Source: Paenibacillus sp. HB172176 (GTDB lineage: Bacteria; Bacillota; Bacilli; Paenibacillales; Paenibacillaceae). From it: a DNA stretch of 64,000 nucleotides. Under the pieces are notes generated by a model, which was not told the DNA's origin, did not search any database, and worked only from the letters and a program-made list of their open reading frames with translations. Position numbers and translations under genes: made by a program. The DNA lies in contig NZ_JAATHD010000022.1 of the NCBI RefSeq assembly GCF_011947265.1, positions 1 to 64,000 on the forward strand, read 5' to 3'. Every line of letters starts with the position of its first letter. The first letter of the stretch is position 1. Below, in pieces: positions 17,662 to 24,944 of the stretch.

Positions 17662-18857
17662 CGGTAGAGAGAGAAGACGGCAAGAATAAGGGAGCGGCCG
17701 CTTTCAGGAAGCCGCTTGAAGGCTTGCTCGTGCTGGATTTCAGCCAATTCCTGTCGGGGCCGTCGGCATCCTTGCGCCTGGCAGACCTCGGGGCTCGCGT
17801 AATCAAGATCGAGAGAAGGGGCTCGGGCGATATATGCCGAACGCTCTATATCTCCAATCTGGAGCTGGACGGAGACAGCACGCTGTTCCATTCGATCAAC
17901 CGGAGCAAGGAGAGCTTCGCCGTCGATTTGAAAAACGGGGAAGATCGCATGGAGGTAGAACGGTTGATAATGAAAGCGGATGTGCTGATTCAAAATTTCC
18001 GTCCGGGCGTCATGCAAAGGCTCGGTCTGGATTATGAGTCGGTCGCTCGCATGAATGCCGGAATTGTGTACGGCGAGATTACCGGATACGGCACCGAGGG
18101 GCCTTGGGCGCGGAAGCCCGGCCAGGATCTGCTGGTTCAGTCGCTCTCCGGCATTGCCTGGCTGAACGGCGATCGGGCGCAGCCGCCGATGCCGCTCGGA
18201 TTGGCTGCAGCAGATATGTCGGCAGGGGCCCATCTTGTACAGGGCATCCTGTCGGCGCTGGTACGGAAAGGGATGACGGGGCGGGGAAGCCGTGTGGAGG
18301 TTAGTCTTCTGGAATCGCTTCTGGACTTCCAAGCGATCGAGCTGACCACTCACTTGAACGATGGCGGCAGGGAGCCGAGGCGCGGCGAGCTGCTCCATGC
18401 GTATCCTTATATGGCGGCGCCATACGGCATTTATCCCACGAAGGACGGCTTTATCGCTCTGGCGCAAGGATCTGTAAGCGAACTAGGCGAATTATTGCAA
18501 TGCGAGAGCTTGCAGCGTTACGCCGATCCTAGCTCCTGGATGGATGAGCGCGATGCGATTAAGGCGATTCTGGCCGCTCATCTAGCCGAACGGAGCACGC
18601 TGAGCTGGCTTTCGCTTCTGGAACCGGCAGGCTACCCCTGCTCCGATGTGCTGGATTGGAATCGCCTGGTTCGGCATGAAGCTTTCCGAACGCTTCGCAT
18701 GCCGCAGGTCGTGATGCGCGGCAACGGAACTTCGTTGACGACGACGCGCTGTCCGATACGCATTGACGGACGACTGTTAACGTCGGCGAAAGCTTCACCC
18801 CGAATAGGCGAACATAATTCGACGATAAGGGGCGAGCTTCTCTGCGAGAGGAATTGA
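17658..18857 (+). CDS. Class III (CaiB/BaiF) CoA-transferase, second copy
   Basis: A 399-residue paralogue of the preceding CoA-transferase. It carries about 17 extra N-terminal residues and then KPLEGLLVLDFSQFLSGPSA. The catalytic Asp is retained (D186 in AADMSAG), so both copies look catalytically competent. It starts inside the ATGA overlap with the first copy, which implies coupled translation and supports a hetero-oligomer or two sequential CoA transfers. Both proteins share the closing TTRCPIRIDG segment. The acid substrate is not evident; the context of a dehydrogenase, a lactonase and a hydratase suggests a sugar-derived or hydroxylated carboxylic acid. Confidence 0.9.
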   Translation: MTVEREDGKNKGAAAFRKPLEGLLVLDFSQFLSGPSASLRLADLGARVIKIERRGSGDICRTLYISNLELDGDSTLFHSINRSKESFAVDLKNGEDRMEVERLIMKADVLIQNFRPGVMQRLGLDYESVARMNAGIVYGEITGYGTEGPWARKPGQDLLVQSLSGIAWLNGDRAQPPMPLGLAAADMSAGAHLVQGILSALVRKGMTGRGSRVEVSLLESLLDFQAIELTTHLNDGGREPRRGELLHAYPYMAAPYGIYPTKDGFIALAQGSVSELGELLQCESLQRYADPSSWMDERDAIKAILAAHLAERSTLSWLSLLEPAGYPCSDVLDWNRLVRHEAFRTLRMPQVVMRGNGTSLTTTRCPIRIDGRLLTSAKASPRIGEHNSTIRGELLCERN

Positions 18858-18886
18858 TAGTTTACGCCAGGGAGGAGAATGGATTC

Positions 18887-19729
18887 ATGTTGAAAATTGA
18901 TGCTCATCAGCATTTCTGGAATCTGGAGAAGGGGGATTACCCATGGCTTACGCCTTCCTCCGGCTCCATCTATCGAACGATCGAAGCTCCCGAGCTGGAG
19001 CCATTGCTTCAAGCGGCCGGAGTTGACAAAACGATCCTCGTCCAGGCGATGAATAGCTATGAGGATACGGAATATATGCTGGAGACGGCAGCCGCTTATG
19101 ATTGGGTCGCGGGCGTGGTCGGATGGGTGCCGCTGCAACGGCCGAAGGAAGCAGCCAGAATGCTGGAGTCCTATTGCCGGAATTCGCTGTTCAGAGGCGT
19201 CAGACATCTCATCCATGACGAACCGGATCCGGATTGGGTCGTTCAGAATTCCGTCATTGAGGGCTTGAGAGTGCTCGCTTCCTTCGATATGACATTCGAC
19301 ATCGTGGCCGTGTTCCCCGATCATCTGAAGCATGTGCCGACACTTGCGGAGGAGGTTCCGAATCTTAAGCTCGTCATCGATCATCTGGCAAAGCCGCCAA
19401 TCGAATCCAGGGAGTGGGAGCCGTGGGCAAGCGAGCTCGCTCGGGCGGCGGAATATCCGAATGTGCATGCGAAGGTGTCGGGGCTGAATACGGCGGCGAA
19501 CTGGAACAACTGGTCGGCCGAGGATATCAAGCCGTATGTCGACTTTGCCCTGGAGCAATTCGGAGCGGGCAGGCTCATGTTCGGCAGTGATTGGCCGGTG
19601 GCTAATCTGGCCGGCGATTACGAGAAGGTATGGAGAGAAACGAATACAGCGATTCGGGATTATTCCGCAGCCGAGCAAGAAGCGATTCTAGGCGGAACGG
19701 CGGCGGCTTTCTACCGGTTATCCATGTAA
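18887..19729 (+). CDS. Amidohydrolase-2 family lactonase-like hydrolase
   Basis: A 280-residue TIM-barrel metal-dependent hydrolase of the COG3618 group, which includes L-fuconolactonase and L-rhamnono-lactonase. Metal-binding features are DAHQHFWN at residues 5-12 (H7, H9), FRGVRHLIHD, KLVIDHLAKP, HAKVSGL and the late Asp in MFGSDWPV. ATG 18887 has a fine AGGGAGGAG ribosome binding site; the TTG at 18854 is too early. In the likely operon it would open a lactone ring formed by the Gfo/Idh dehydrogenase and supply a free acid to the CoA-transferases. That order of steps is inference. Confidence 0.85.
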   Translation: MLKIDAHQHFWNLEKGDYPWLTPSSGSIYRTIEAPELEPLLQAAGVDKTILVQAMNSYEDTEYMLETAAAYDWVAGVVGWVPLQRPKEAARMLESYCRNSLFRGVRHLIHDEPDPDWVVQNSVIEGLRVLASFDMTFDIVAVFPDHLKHVPTLAEEVPNLKLVIDHLAKPPIESREWEPWASELARAAEYPNVHAKVSGLNTAANWNNWSAEDIKPYVDFALEQFGAGRLMFGSDWPVANLAGDYEKVWRETNTAIRDYSAAEQEAILGGTAAAFYRLSM

Positions 19730-19755
19730 TCGTATCGACGAGGAGGAGATATCGC

Positions 19756-20202
19756 ATGAATACGCGATCGGTATTTTATGAGCAATATGATGTTGGTGAG
19801 ACAAGAGAAACGAGCGGGAGAACGATTACGGAAACGGATATTGTCATGCATGCGGGACAGACGGGGGATTTCTATCCCCATCACATGGACGCGGAATGGT
19901 GCAAAACGCAGGATTTCAAGCAGCGCATCGCTCATGGAACGTTAATATTCAGCGTTGGCGTAGGGATGAGCGCCGGAGATATCAATCCGGAGGCTTTCTC
20001 TTACGGCTACGATCGATTGCGGTTTATTAAGCCGGTCTTTATCGGGGATACGATACATGTGCGCGTAACCGTCAAGGAGAAGCGGGAATATCCGAAGCGT
20101 TCGGATCACGGCATGGTCGTCGAACAGGTTGAGGTTGTGAATCAAGCCGGGGCAACGGTGCTCGCATGCGAGCATTTGCTGTTGGTGAAGAGGCAAGCTT
20201 AG
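19756..20202 (+). CDS. MaoC-like acyl-CoA hydratase/dehydratase
   Basis: A 148-residue single hot-dog domain of the MaoC/R-specific enoyl-CoA hydratase group. The hydratase-2 motif is recognisable as GQTGDFYPHHMD, where Asp and His form the catalytic pair, followed by IAHGTLIFSVGVGM. The start is ATG 19756 after GAGGAGGAG. As the last gene of the cluster it would add or remove water on the acyl-CoA made by the CoA-transferases. It is similar in size to mesaconyl-CoA hydratase-type proteins, but the exact substrate is not determined. Confidence 0.88.
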   Translation: MNTRSVFYEQYDVGETRETSGRTITETDIVMHAGQTGDFYPHHMDAEWCKTQDFKQRIAHGTLIFSVGVGMSAGDINPEAFSYGYDRLRFIKPVFIGDTIHVRVTVKEKREYPKRSDHGMVVEQVEVVNQAGATVLACEHLLLVKRQA

Positions 20203-20290
20203 CGAGATCCGCTAATTTGAATAAGGCGCCTTAAGTCGGACAAATAATGGTAAGATAGAGCTATTATAAATCGATGAGAGGTGTTCCTTA

Positions 20291-20884
20291 ATGGCAGAAA
20301 GCAGGAAGAACCCCAAGGTTGACGGATTTCTAAGGAAGGCAAAAAAGTGGAAGCAAGAATTCGAGATGCTCAGAGAGATCGTTCTGGGTTGCGAGCTGAC
20401 CGAGGATATCAAATGGATGCATCCCTGTTACATGCATGAGGGGAAAAACATTGTATTGATTCATGGGTTCAAAGAGTATTGCGCGCTGCTGTTCCACAAA
20501 GGCGCTTTGTTAAAGGACCCGCATGGCATTCTGATTCAACAAACGGAGAATGTTCAGGCAGCGCGTCAACTCCGGTTCACCAGCGCGGAGCAAATCGAAG
20601 AGATGCAGCTCATCATAAAAGCGTATATTGATGAAGCGATTGAAGTTGAAAAAGCGGGCTTGCAAGTGGCATACAAAAAAACGGAGGAATACAGCATTCC
20701 GGAAGAACTGGAAAACAAATTCGTTGAAATTCCCGAGTTGAAGACAGCCTTTGCGTCCTTGACTCCGGGACGGCAAAGAGGGTATATCTATTATTTCTCT
20801 CAAGCTAAGCAGTCCAAAACTCGAGAGTCCAGGATAGAGAAATATTTGCCTCAAATTCTGGAGGGGAAGGGTATGGATGACTGA
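20291..20884 (+). CDS. YdeI/OmpD-associated family protein
   Basis: A 197-residue protein combining a DUF1801-like domain (DIKWMHPCYMHEGKNIVLIHGFKEYCALLFHKGALLKDP) and a C-terminal bacteriocin-protection/OmdA helix-rich segment (LTPGRQRGYIYYFSQAKQSKTRESRIEKYLPQI). This is the YdeI architecture. Biochemical function is unknown; E. coli YdeI has been linked to envelope stress and antimicrobial peptide tolerance. It has its own ribosome binding site (GAGAGGTG) and a likely promoter in the 88 bases after the MaoC gene, so it seems independent of the catabolic cluster. Confidence 0.85.
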   Translation: MAESRKNPKVDGFLRKAKKWKQEFEMLREIVLGCELTEDIKWMHPCYMHEGKNIVLIHGFKEYCALLFHKGALLKDPHGILIQQTENVQAARQLRFTSAEQIEEMQLIIKAYIDEAIEVEKAGLQVAYKKTEEYSIPEELENKFVEIPELKTAFASLTPGRQRGYIYYFSQAKQSKTRESRIEKYLPQILEGKGMDD

Positions 20885-20920
20885 CAATCAAGTTTCCAAT
20901 GGCAAGAACACAGTATGCAA

Positions 20921-21110
20921 GCGTTAAGGTCATGAATGACCATTAGCGAGGCTTAATCCGATATTAGGAAGGGTAAGGGACGCGGATGGCCGTAAGAACT
21001 GGATTTGATCCTCAAATTCATGCATTTGGGGCTCTTGCGGTCAAAGTGTCCCGTAGAAACAACTAACTTCGCATTTTTTCCTCTAACGGACATTTTGTCC
21101 GCAATTGGCC
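20921..21110. repeat. Intergenic repeat, copy 1 (about 190 bases)
   Basis: This stretch aligns collinearly, with substitutions and small gaps, to 22031-22215. Landmarks shared in order are a small palindrome around ATGACCATTAGCG, AAGGGAC followed by a GCC/TCC-x-TAAGA block, GGTCAA-x-GTCC, and TCTAACGGACATTT. It contains inverted GGACA/TGTCC or GGTCAT/ATGACC half-sites that could form small hairpins. No gene is present in 20885-21251. Confidence 0.6.
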
Positions 21111-21251
21111 GTTGTTGAAGCGAATATAAGATTTTGAACGCTAGCCGCTGCAGGTTTGTATCCATCTGCCCGCCCCGTTAACCTCCAGTCCATTTATCGT
21201 TTGAACAACAACCTCCACTGACGATGATAATGGTGTTGCTCCCCGAGGAAT

Positions 21252-21824
21252 CTAAAGATCATTTGCGACCGCTACAAAGGTTCGATAACGCATCTTCGAA
21301 TCAACCACAACCACTTCATGCGATTGAACTAATTTCTCCAATATGCGCCTAGACTGTCGATTTGATCGATTCAAATGCTCTGCGAGCTCGGCGACGGTGA
21401 AGGTCCGCATGCGCCCGCGAGCAAATCGCAAAGCTTCATCTTCAATGGGAAGGAACATCCATTCATCGAGACAGAGATAGGCTTGCTTCATGCACAGATC
21501 TTTAAATCGCCAGGCTTCTATATCGCGAGCATGCGACCTGTAGCCATGGATTTCAATACAGCCCTTCGAGCCGCTGGGTCTATAAGCGAGATCGAGGTAG
21601 CGATAACGGTTTCCAAAATCCCTAACCTCCCATTCGGGAAACAAATGATTGAAATTGCCTACTGCCGGATACCAGATTGTCTTTAGAAACTCGATGGTTC
21701 CATGTCCCAAACCTTTCTCCAGCATTTCGCGCCGCCTTGGATTTTTCTCATCTGCGATTTGTTGCTTTAACCAATTGTTCAGTCTTTGTTCGAAGTTTCT
21801 CAACGCACTCGCCGCCTTCCTCAT
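21252..21824 (-). CDS. Putative PD-(D/E)XK-like nuclease with winged helix
   Basis: A 190-residue protein I do not recognise by name. Residues 1-60 are a basic helical region. The centre (WYPAVGNFNHLFPEWEVRDFGNRYRYLDLAYRP, then GCIEIHGY) has the spacing of an Asp followed by E-x-hydrophobic as in restriction-like nuclease folds of the DUF559 type. The C-terminus (FTVAELAEHLNRSNRQSRRILEKLVQSHEVVVV) is a winged helix-turn-helix. Similar proteins are common in Paenibacillus and often called transcriptional regulators (from memory). ATG 21824 lacks a ribosome binding site; a TTG seven codons later follows AGGAAGG and may be the true start. The gene lies between two related intergenic repeats, with a terminator-like hairpin just upstream. 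Confidence 0.6.
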   Translation of the reverse strand: MRKAASALRNFEQRLNNWLKQQIADEKNPRRREMLEKGLGHGTIEFLKTIWYPAVGNFNHLFPEWEVRDFGNRYRYLDLAYRPSGSKGCIEIHGYRSHARDIEAWRFKDLCMKQAYLCLDEWMFLPIEDEALRFARGRMRTFTVAELAEHLNRSNRQSRRILEKLVQSHEVVVVDSKMRYRTFVAVANDL

Positions 21825-21832
21825 ATTTATGC

Positions 21833-21888
21833 AAAAAAAAGCCGCCTTGACGACGAAGCCTTAGAAGGTCTCGTTTCATCAAAGCGGC
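21833..21888 (-). terminator. Terminator-like hairpin just upstream of the nuclease-like gene
   Basis: Read on the minus strand, a 13-base imperfect stem (21876-21888 with 21841-21853) is followed by eight T residues (21833-21840), and the gene's ATG lies 8 bases later. A terminator for the upstream tetR-family gene already exists at 22440-22480. This one therefore sits in the leader of the nuclease-like gene and could act as an attenuator. Confidence 0.6.
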
Positions 21889-22030
21889 ATGTTCTTCACG
21901 CCAATGCAAGCTTACTGTTCATTCTACTTGAAGCACGACCGCCTTTCAACTACAGAATTGAAAAATGATATTCAAAATATCAAAAATGCGCCTGTTCCTC
22001 CTCCGTCAGAGTTTCAACACGTAGAAAAAA

Positions 22031-22215
22031 CGTAGCGGTCATTTATGACCATTAGCGTTGCTAAAACGGGATTCTTGGTTTGTAAGGGACAAGAATGTCC
22101 ATAAGAGTAATGAATAATACTCGAACAGGTGGAAAAGGAGCGCTAACGGTCAATAATGTCCTCTAGAATTAACAATTAGCGAGTAATCGTTTCTAACGGA
22201 CATTTGTGACCGCAA
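22031..22215. repeat. Intergenic repeat, copy 2 (about 185 bases)
   Basis: This is the collinear partner of 20921-21110, in the same orientation and about 1.1 kb away. It starts with GCGGTCATTTATGACCATTAGCG, a near-perfect palindrome, and ends with TCTAACGGACATTTGTGACCGC. The two copies flank the nuclease/winged-helix gene. No gene is supported in 21889-22502. Confidence 0.6.
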
Positions 22216-22230
22216 AGCTGTTTCGTTACC

Positions 22231-22320
22231 GTGTGGAGCTGCTGTGAGGAGTTGCCGTGAGGAGCTGCTGTGAGGAGTTGCCTGAGGAGTTGCTGTGAGG
22301 AGTTGCCGTAAGGAGCTGTG
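22231..22320. repeat. 13-base tandem repeat, seven units
   Basis: Seven consecutive units follow the pattern GTGAGGAGYTGCY: 22231, 22244, 22257, 22270, 22283 (12 bases), 22295 and 22308. C/T alternation at two positions suggests a 26-base higher-order unit. Each unit contains GAGGAG, a ribosome-binding-site-like string, but no start codon follows usefully. It abuts the end of intergenic repeat copy 2. Confidence 0.85.
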
Positions 22321-22439
22321 TGAAAAATGCTGCGCGAGCTGTATAATGGACGAACTGCACAAAGGTTGAACTGCGAAGAGCTGAGCAATTAGCAGTACAA
22401 AGAGCACTACAAGAGCAGTATAAGGGCGTCGCAAAGAAA

Positions 22440-22480
22440 AAAACCGCCCAGTTTCTCCTCGAGAGATGCTAGTCGGTTTT
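22440..22480 (-). terminator. Intrinsic terminator of the tetR-family gene
   Basis: On the minus strand AAAACCG pairs with CGGTTTT around an inner TCTC/GAGA stem, followed by a T run. It lies 22 bases past the stop of the TetR-family gene. Confidence 0.75.
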
Positions 22481-22502
22481 ACTATTCTATCCGCATTCGG
22501 GT

Positions 22503-23219
22503 TTAATCGCTGCTAAGCATCTTAAGAATCATTTTATCGATGAAGGGTTCGATTTCGTCCGTTCCCCTCAAGAGCCATTTCTCGTTGAAAACCTGATGCT
22601 TCATCGCGATGTAGAAATCAAGCAATGCTTGCTTAAGCGTCATATTGTGCAGCATGAGCAGCTTGGGATCGAGTAGCTTCCGAAGCACGACATCCAATTG
22701 AATGAGCAGCAGCGTCGCGTTCAATCGGTTAAAGACGCCAAGCTCCATCCCGCTTTCCAAATAAGCAATCAGCTTCTTCTGGAATTTGTCCACGCTCTGG
22801 GACAGCTCGGCCGACAAGTCGGGGTACGCGGTCCCGAGATCTTGAAGGAACGCATCGGTCAAATAGTAGGTCAGCTTCGTCGTAAGCTTGAACACGACAG
22901 CGAATGATTCGCAATAGAGCCTTCGATCCTCGTCCGAAGGATTCGAGAGCTGCTCCTCCGTGAATTTCCTCGGAGCCTCCTCCAGCATCTGATCGATAAT
23001 AAACTCCGCGCATTGTCTGACCAAGCACGAAATAATGTCGTCCTTGGAGGCGAAATATTTGTACATCGTTGCCTTGCTGATATCCATATGTTTAGCGGCA
23101 TCGTCCATCTTCAAAAGAGAGAAGCCTTGCTTTTGAATAGAAGGCAGCAGCTTAAGAACAAGCTTTTCTTTCAGCAGTTTTCTTTTTTCGCATGTCGGAT
23201 CCAGCACGTTGTCTGCCAT
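22503..23219 (-). CDS. TetR/AcrR-family transcriptional repressor
   Basis: A 238-residue regulator. The N-terminal helix-turn-helix is GFSLLKMDDAAKHMDISKATMYKYFASKDDII, and the rest is an all-helical effector-binding domain. The start ATG 23219 has GGAGG upstream. It is divergent from an MFS drug exporter and shares a 161-base AT-rich control region with it, containing an inverted repeat (23285-23324). The standard reading is a local repressor relieved by a toxic compound that the pump exports. Confidence 0.92.
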   Translation of the reverse strand: MADNVLDPTCEKRKLLKEKLVLKLLPSIQKQGFSLLKMDDAAKHMDISKATMYKYFASKDDIISCLVRQCAEFIIDQMLEEAPRKFTEEQLSNPSDEDRRLYCESFAVVFKLTTKLTYYLTDAFLQDLGTAYPDLSAELSQSVDKFQKKLIAYLESGMELGVFNRLNATLLLIQLDVVLRKLLDPKLLMLHNMTLKQALLDFYIAMKHQVFNEKWLLRGTDEIEPFIDKMILKMLSSD

Positions 23220-23284
23220 AAGGTTACACCTCCTGCCTGTATTCTCTAGTATAAAGCAATAATGAATATTTTAAAATCATTTTA

Positions 23285-23324
23285 AACAAAATAAACTTTT
23301 TTTAATTTTTTAGTTTACTTTGTT
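23285..23324. promoter_or_regulatory. Probable TetR-family operator between repressor and pump
   Basis: AACAAAATAAACT (23285-23297) and AGTTTACTTTGTT (23312-23324) form a 13-base inverted repeat with one mismatch and a 14-base AT-rich centre. It lies between the two divergent starts, where a repressor could block both promoters. The total span is longer than a single TetR dimer site, so it may bind two dimers. Confidence 0.6.
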
Positions 23325-23380
23325 CAAATGATATGCTATCTTAATGTCCATGACAGAGAAAAGGTTTGGAGGAGAGAGCA

Positions 23381-24847
23381 ATGTTAACAAATGCTGAAGG
23401 GAGCCCGTACGCATCCGGGAGAGGTCTGGTTGCGCCGCTTATTGCGATTATAATCGGGCTGTTCATGGTTATCTTGGATACAACGGCGGTGAATGTCGCG
23501 ATTCCGGTGCTCGCGGAGGATTTCAACAGTTCATTAAGTCTGATTCAATGGACCATTACCGGATATGCGTTAACGCAAGCTGCTATTATTCCGCTCGCCG
23601 GATGGATGACCGACAAGTTCGGCGCGAAGCAAATATTCATCATATCCATTATATTGTTCACGATCGCTTCCGTATTATGCGCGTTCGCCCAATCGGCGGA
23701 GCAGCTCATTCTGTTCCGCATCCTGCAAGGTCTCGGAGGCGGCATGGTCATGCCGATCGCCTTCGCCATCACGTACCGAATCAGTCCGCCCGAGCAGGTG
23801 GGGAGAATTATGGGCATGATGGGTGTTCCCATTCTGCTTGCGCCGGCTCTGGGACCGATTATATCCGGATATCTGGTTGATTATGTAAGCTGGGAATGGA
23901 TATTCATCATCAACGTTCCCGTAGGAATTGTCGGAGTCATCATGTGCATCATTGCGCTTCCGAATCTTGAGAAGAAGGCGTCCGCACCGCTTGATTTCCT
24001 GGGAATCGTGCTTGCGCCGCTGGCCTTTGCCGGGCTTTCCTACGGCATCAGCGAGGGCGGCGAGAGCTGGACATCCGCCAAGACCATTACCGGCTTGGTC
24101 GTCGGCGCGATTGCTTTGATCTTGTTCGTCATTGTCGAGTTAAGACGCAGGGAAGAGCCTTTGCTGGAGTTGAAGGTTTTCCGTTCCTCGCAATTTACCC
24201 GAGGCATTCTCGTTCAATGGATTCTGCAATTTTCGATGTTCGGCATCGTGTTCGCCGTACCGTACTTCATGCAGCGCCTCATGGGCATGAGCGCCTTCGA
24301 GGCGGGGATATGGACATTGCCGCAGGCGCTTGCCGCTGGCGTTATGATGCCGTTCGGGGGACGCTTGTACGATCGCATCGGCGCAAGGCCGCTGGTCATT
24401 AGCGGATTAATTCTCGTCACCGTCGGCGCTTATCTGCTATCCTTGATCGATCCGTCCAACAGTCCATGGATGTTCCTCGTTCCGCGAGCGCTAGTCGGCT
24501 TTGGCATGGGCTTGTCGTTCATTGCATTGAACACGCACCTGATCCAATCGGCGCCAAAAAGGCTTGTTGGCCGGGTTACCTCGCTTACAAGCGCGACCCA
24601 ACAAGTGGTCACTTCGTTCTCGGTGGCGGGATTAACCTCGCTGCTTGTCAATCGTACAGCCCATTATGTAAGCAAGGGAGAGTCCGCAATGCCGGATGCC
24701 ATGACCGATGCTTTCCATAACGCATATATCGTGATTGCCGTTCTTGCGGTCGCGGGACTGGTTCTTGCTGTAACGCTGAAACGTCCTGCGAAGGAAGCAG
24801 GGGATATTCCGGTAGGAGCAGTGGAGGAAGGCTCGGCTATGGCTTAA
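23381..24847 (+). CDS. DHA2-family MFS multidrug exporter
   Basis: A 488-residue 14-helix major facilitator of the EmrB/QacA (DHA2) family, which exports drugs by proton antiport. Family features include LDTTAVNVAIPVLAEDF in helix 1, the motif A loop GWMTDKFGAKQIF, RILQGLGGGMVMPIAFAI, and the motif C-like GPIISGYLVDYVSWEWIFIINVPVG. ATG 23381 follows GGAGGAG; the in-frame TTG at 23366 is rejected. It is controlled, by inference, by the divergent TetR-family repressor, and a bidirectional terminator follows. Confidence 0.93.
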   Translation: MLTNAEGSPYASGRGLVAPLIAIIIGLFMVILDTTAVNVAIPVLAEDFNSSLSLIQWTITGYALTQAAIIPLAGWMTDKFGAKQIFIISIILFTIASVLCAFAQSAEQLILFRILQGLGGGMVMPIAFAITYRISPPEQVGRIMGMMGVPILLAPALGPIISGYLVDYVSWEWIFIINVPVGIVGVIMCIIALPNLEKKASAPLDFLGIVLAPLAFAGLSYGISEGGESWTSAKTITGLVVGAIALILFVIVELRRREEPLLELKVFRSSQFTRGILVQWILQFSMFGIVFAVPYFMQRLMGMSAFEAGIWTLPQALAAGVMMPFGGRLYDRIGARPLVISGLILVTVGAYLLSLIDPSNSPWMFLVPRALVGFGMGLSFIALNTHLIQSAPKRLVGRVTSLTSATQQVVTSFSVAGLTSLLVNRTAHYVSKGESAMPDAMTDAFHNAYIVIAVLAVAGLVLAVTLKRPAKEAGDIPVGAVEEGSAMA

Positions 24848-24871
24848 TCATACAGAGAGACATGTCGGAAG

Positions 24872-24924
24872 AAAAAAAGACGCATGCCAAACCACGATTG
24901 AAGTGGAAGGGCATGCGTCTTTTT
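24872..24924. terminator. Bidirectional terminator between the MFS pump and gdhA
   Basis: GACGCATGCC (24879-24888) pairs with GGCATGCGTC (24910-24919), with an inner CCAC/GTGG stem, an A run on the left and a T run on the right. It serves both convergent genes. Confidence 0.88.
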
Positions 24925-24944
24925 CTGGATTTTTGCCAGCCTAA

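Noticed and set aside
16684..19678. Long minus-strand frames opposite the CoA-transferase and amidohydrolase genes
   Set aside because: They are shadows of real genes; the plus-strand proteins have catalytic motifs and tight operon junctions.
22150..22434. Minus-strand 94-residue frame with a hydrophobic, signal-like start and repeats
   Set aside because: It starts at TTG without a usable ribosome binding site. Its repeats are just the translation of the 13-base tandem array, and its end runs through intergenic repeat copy 2.
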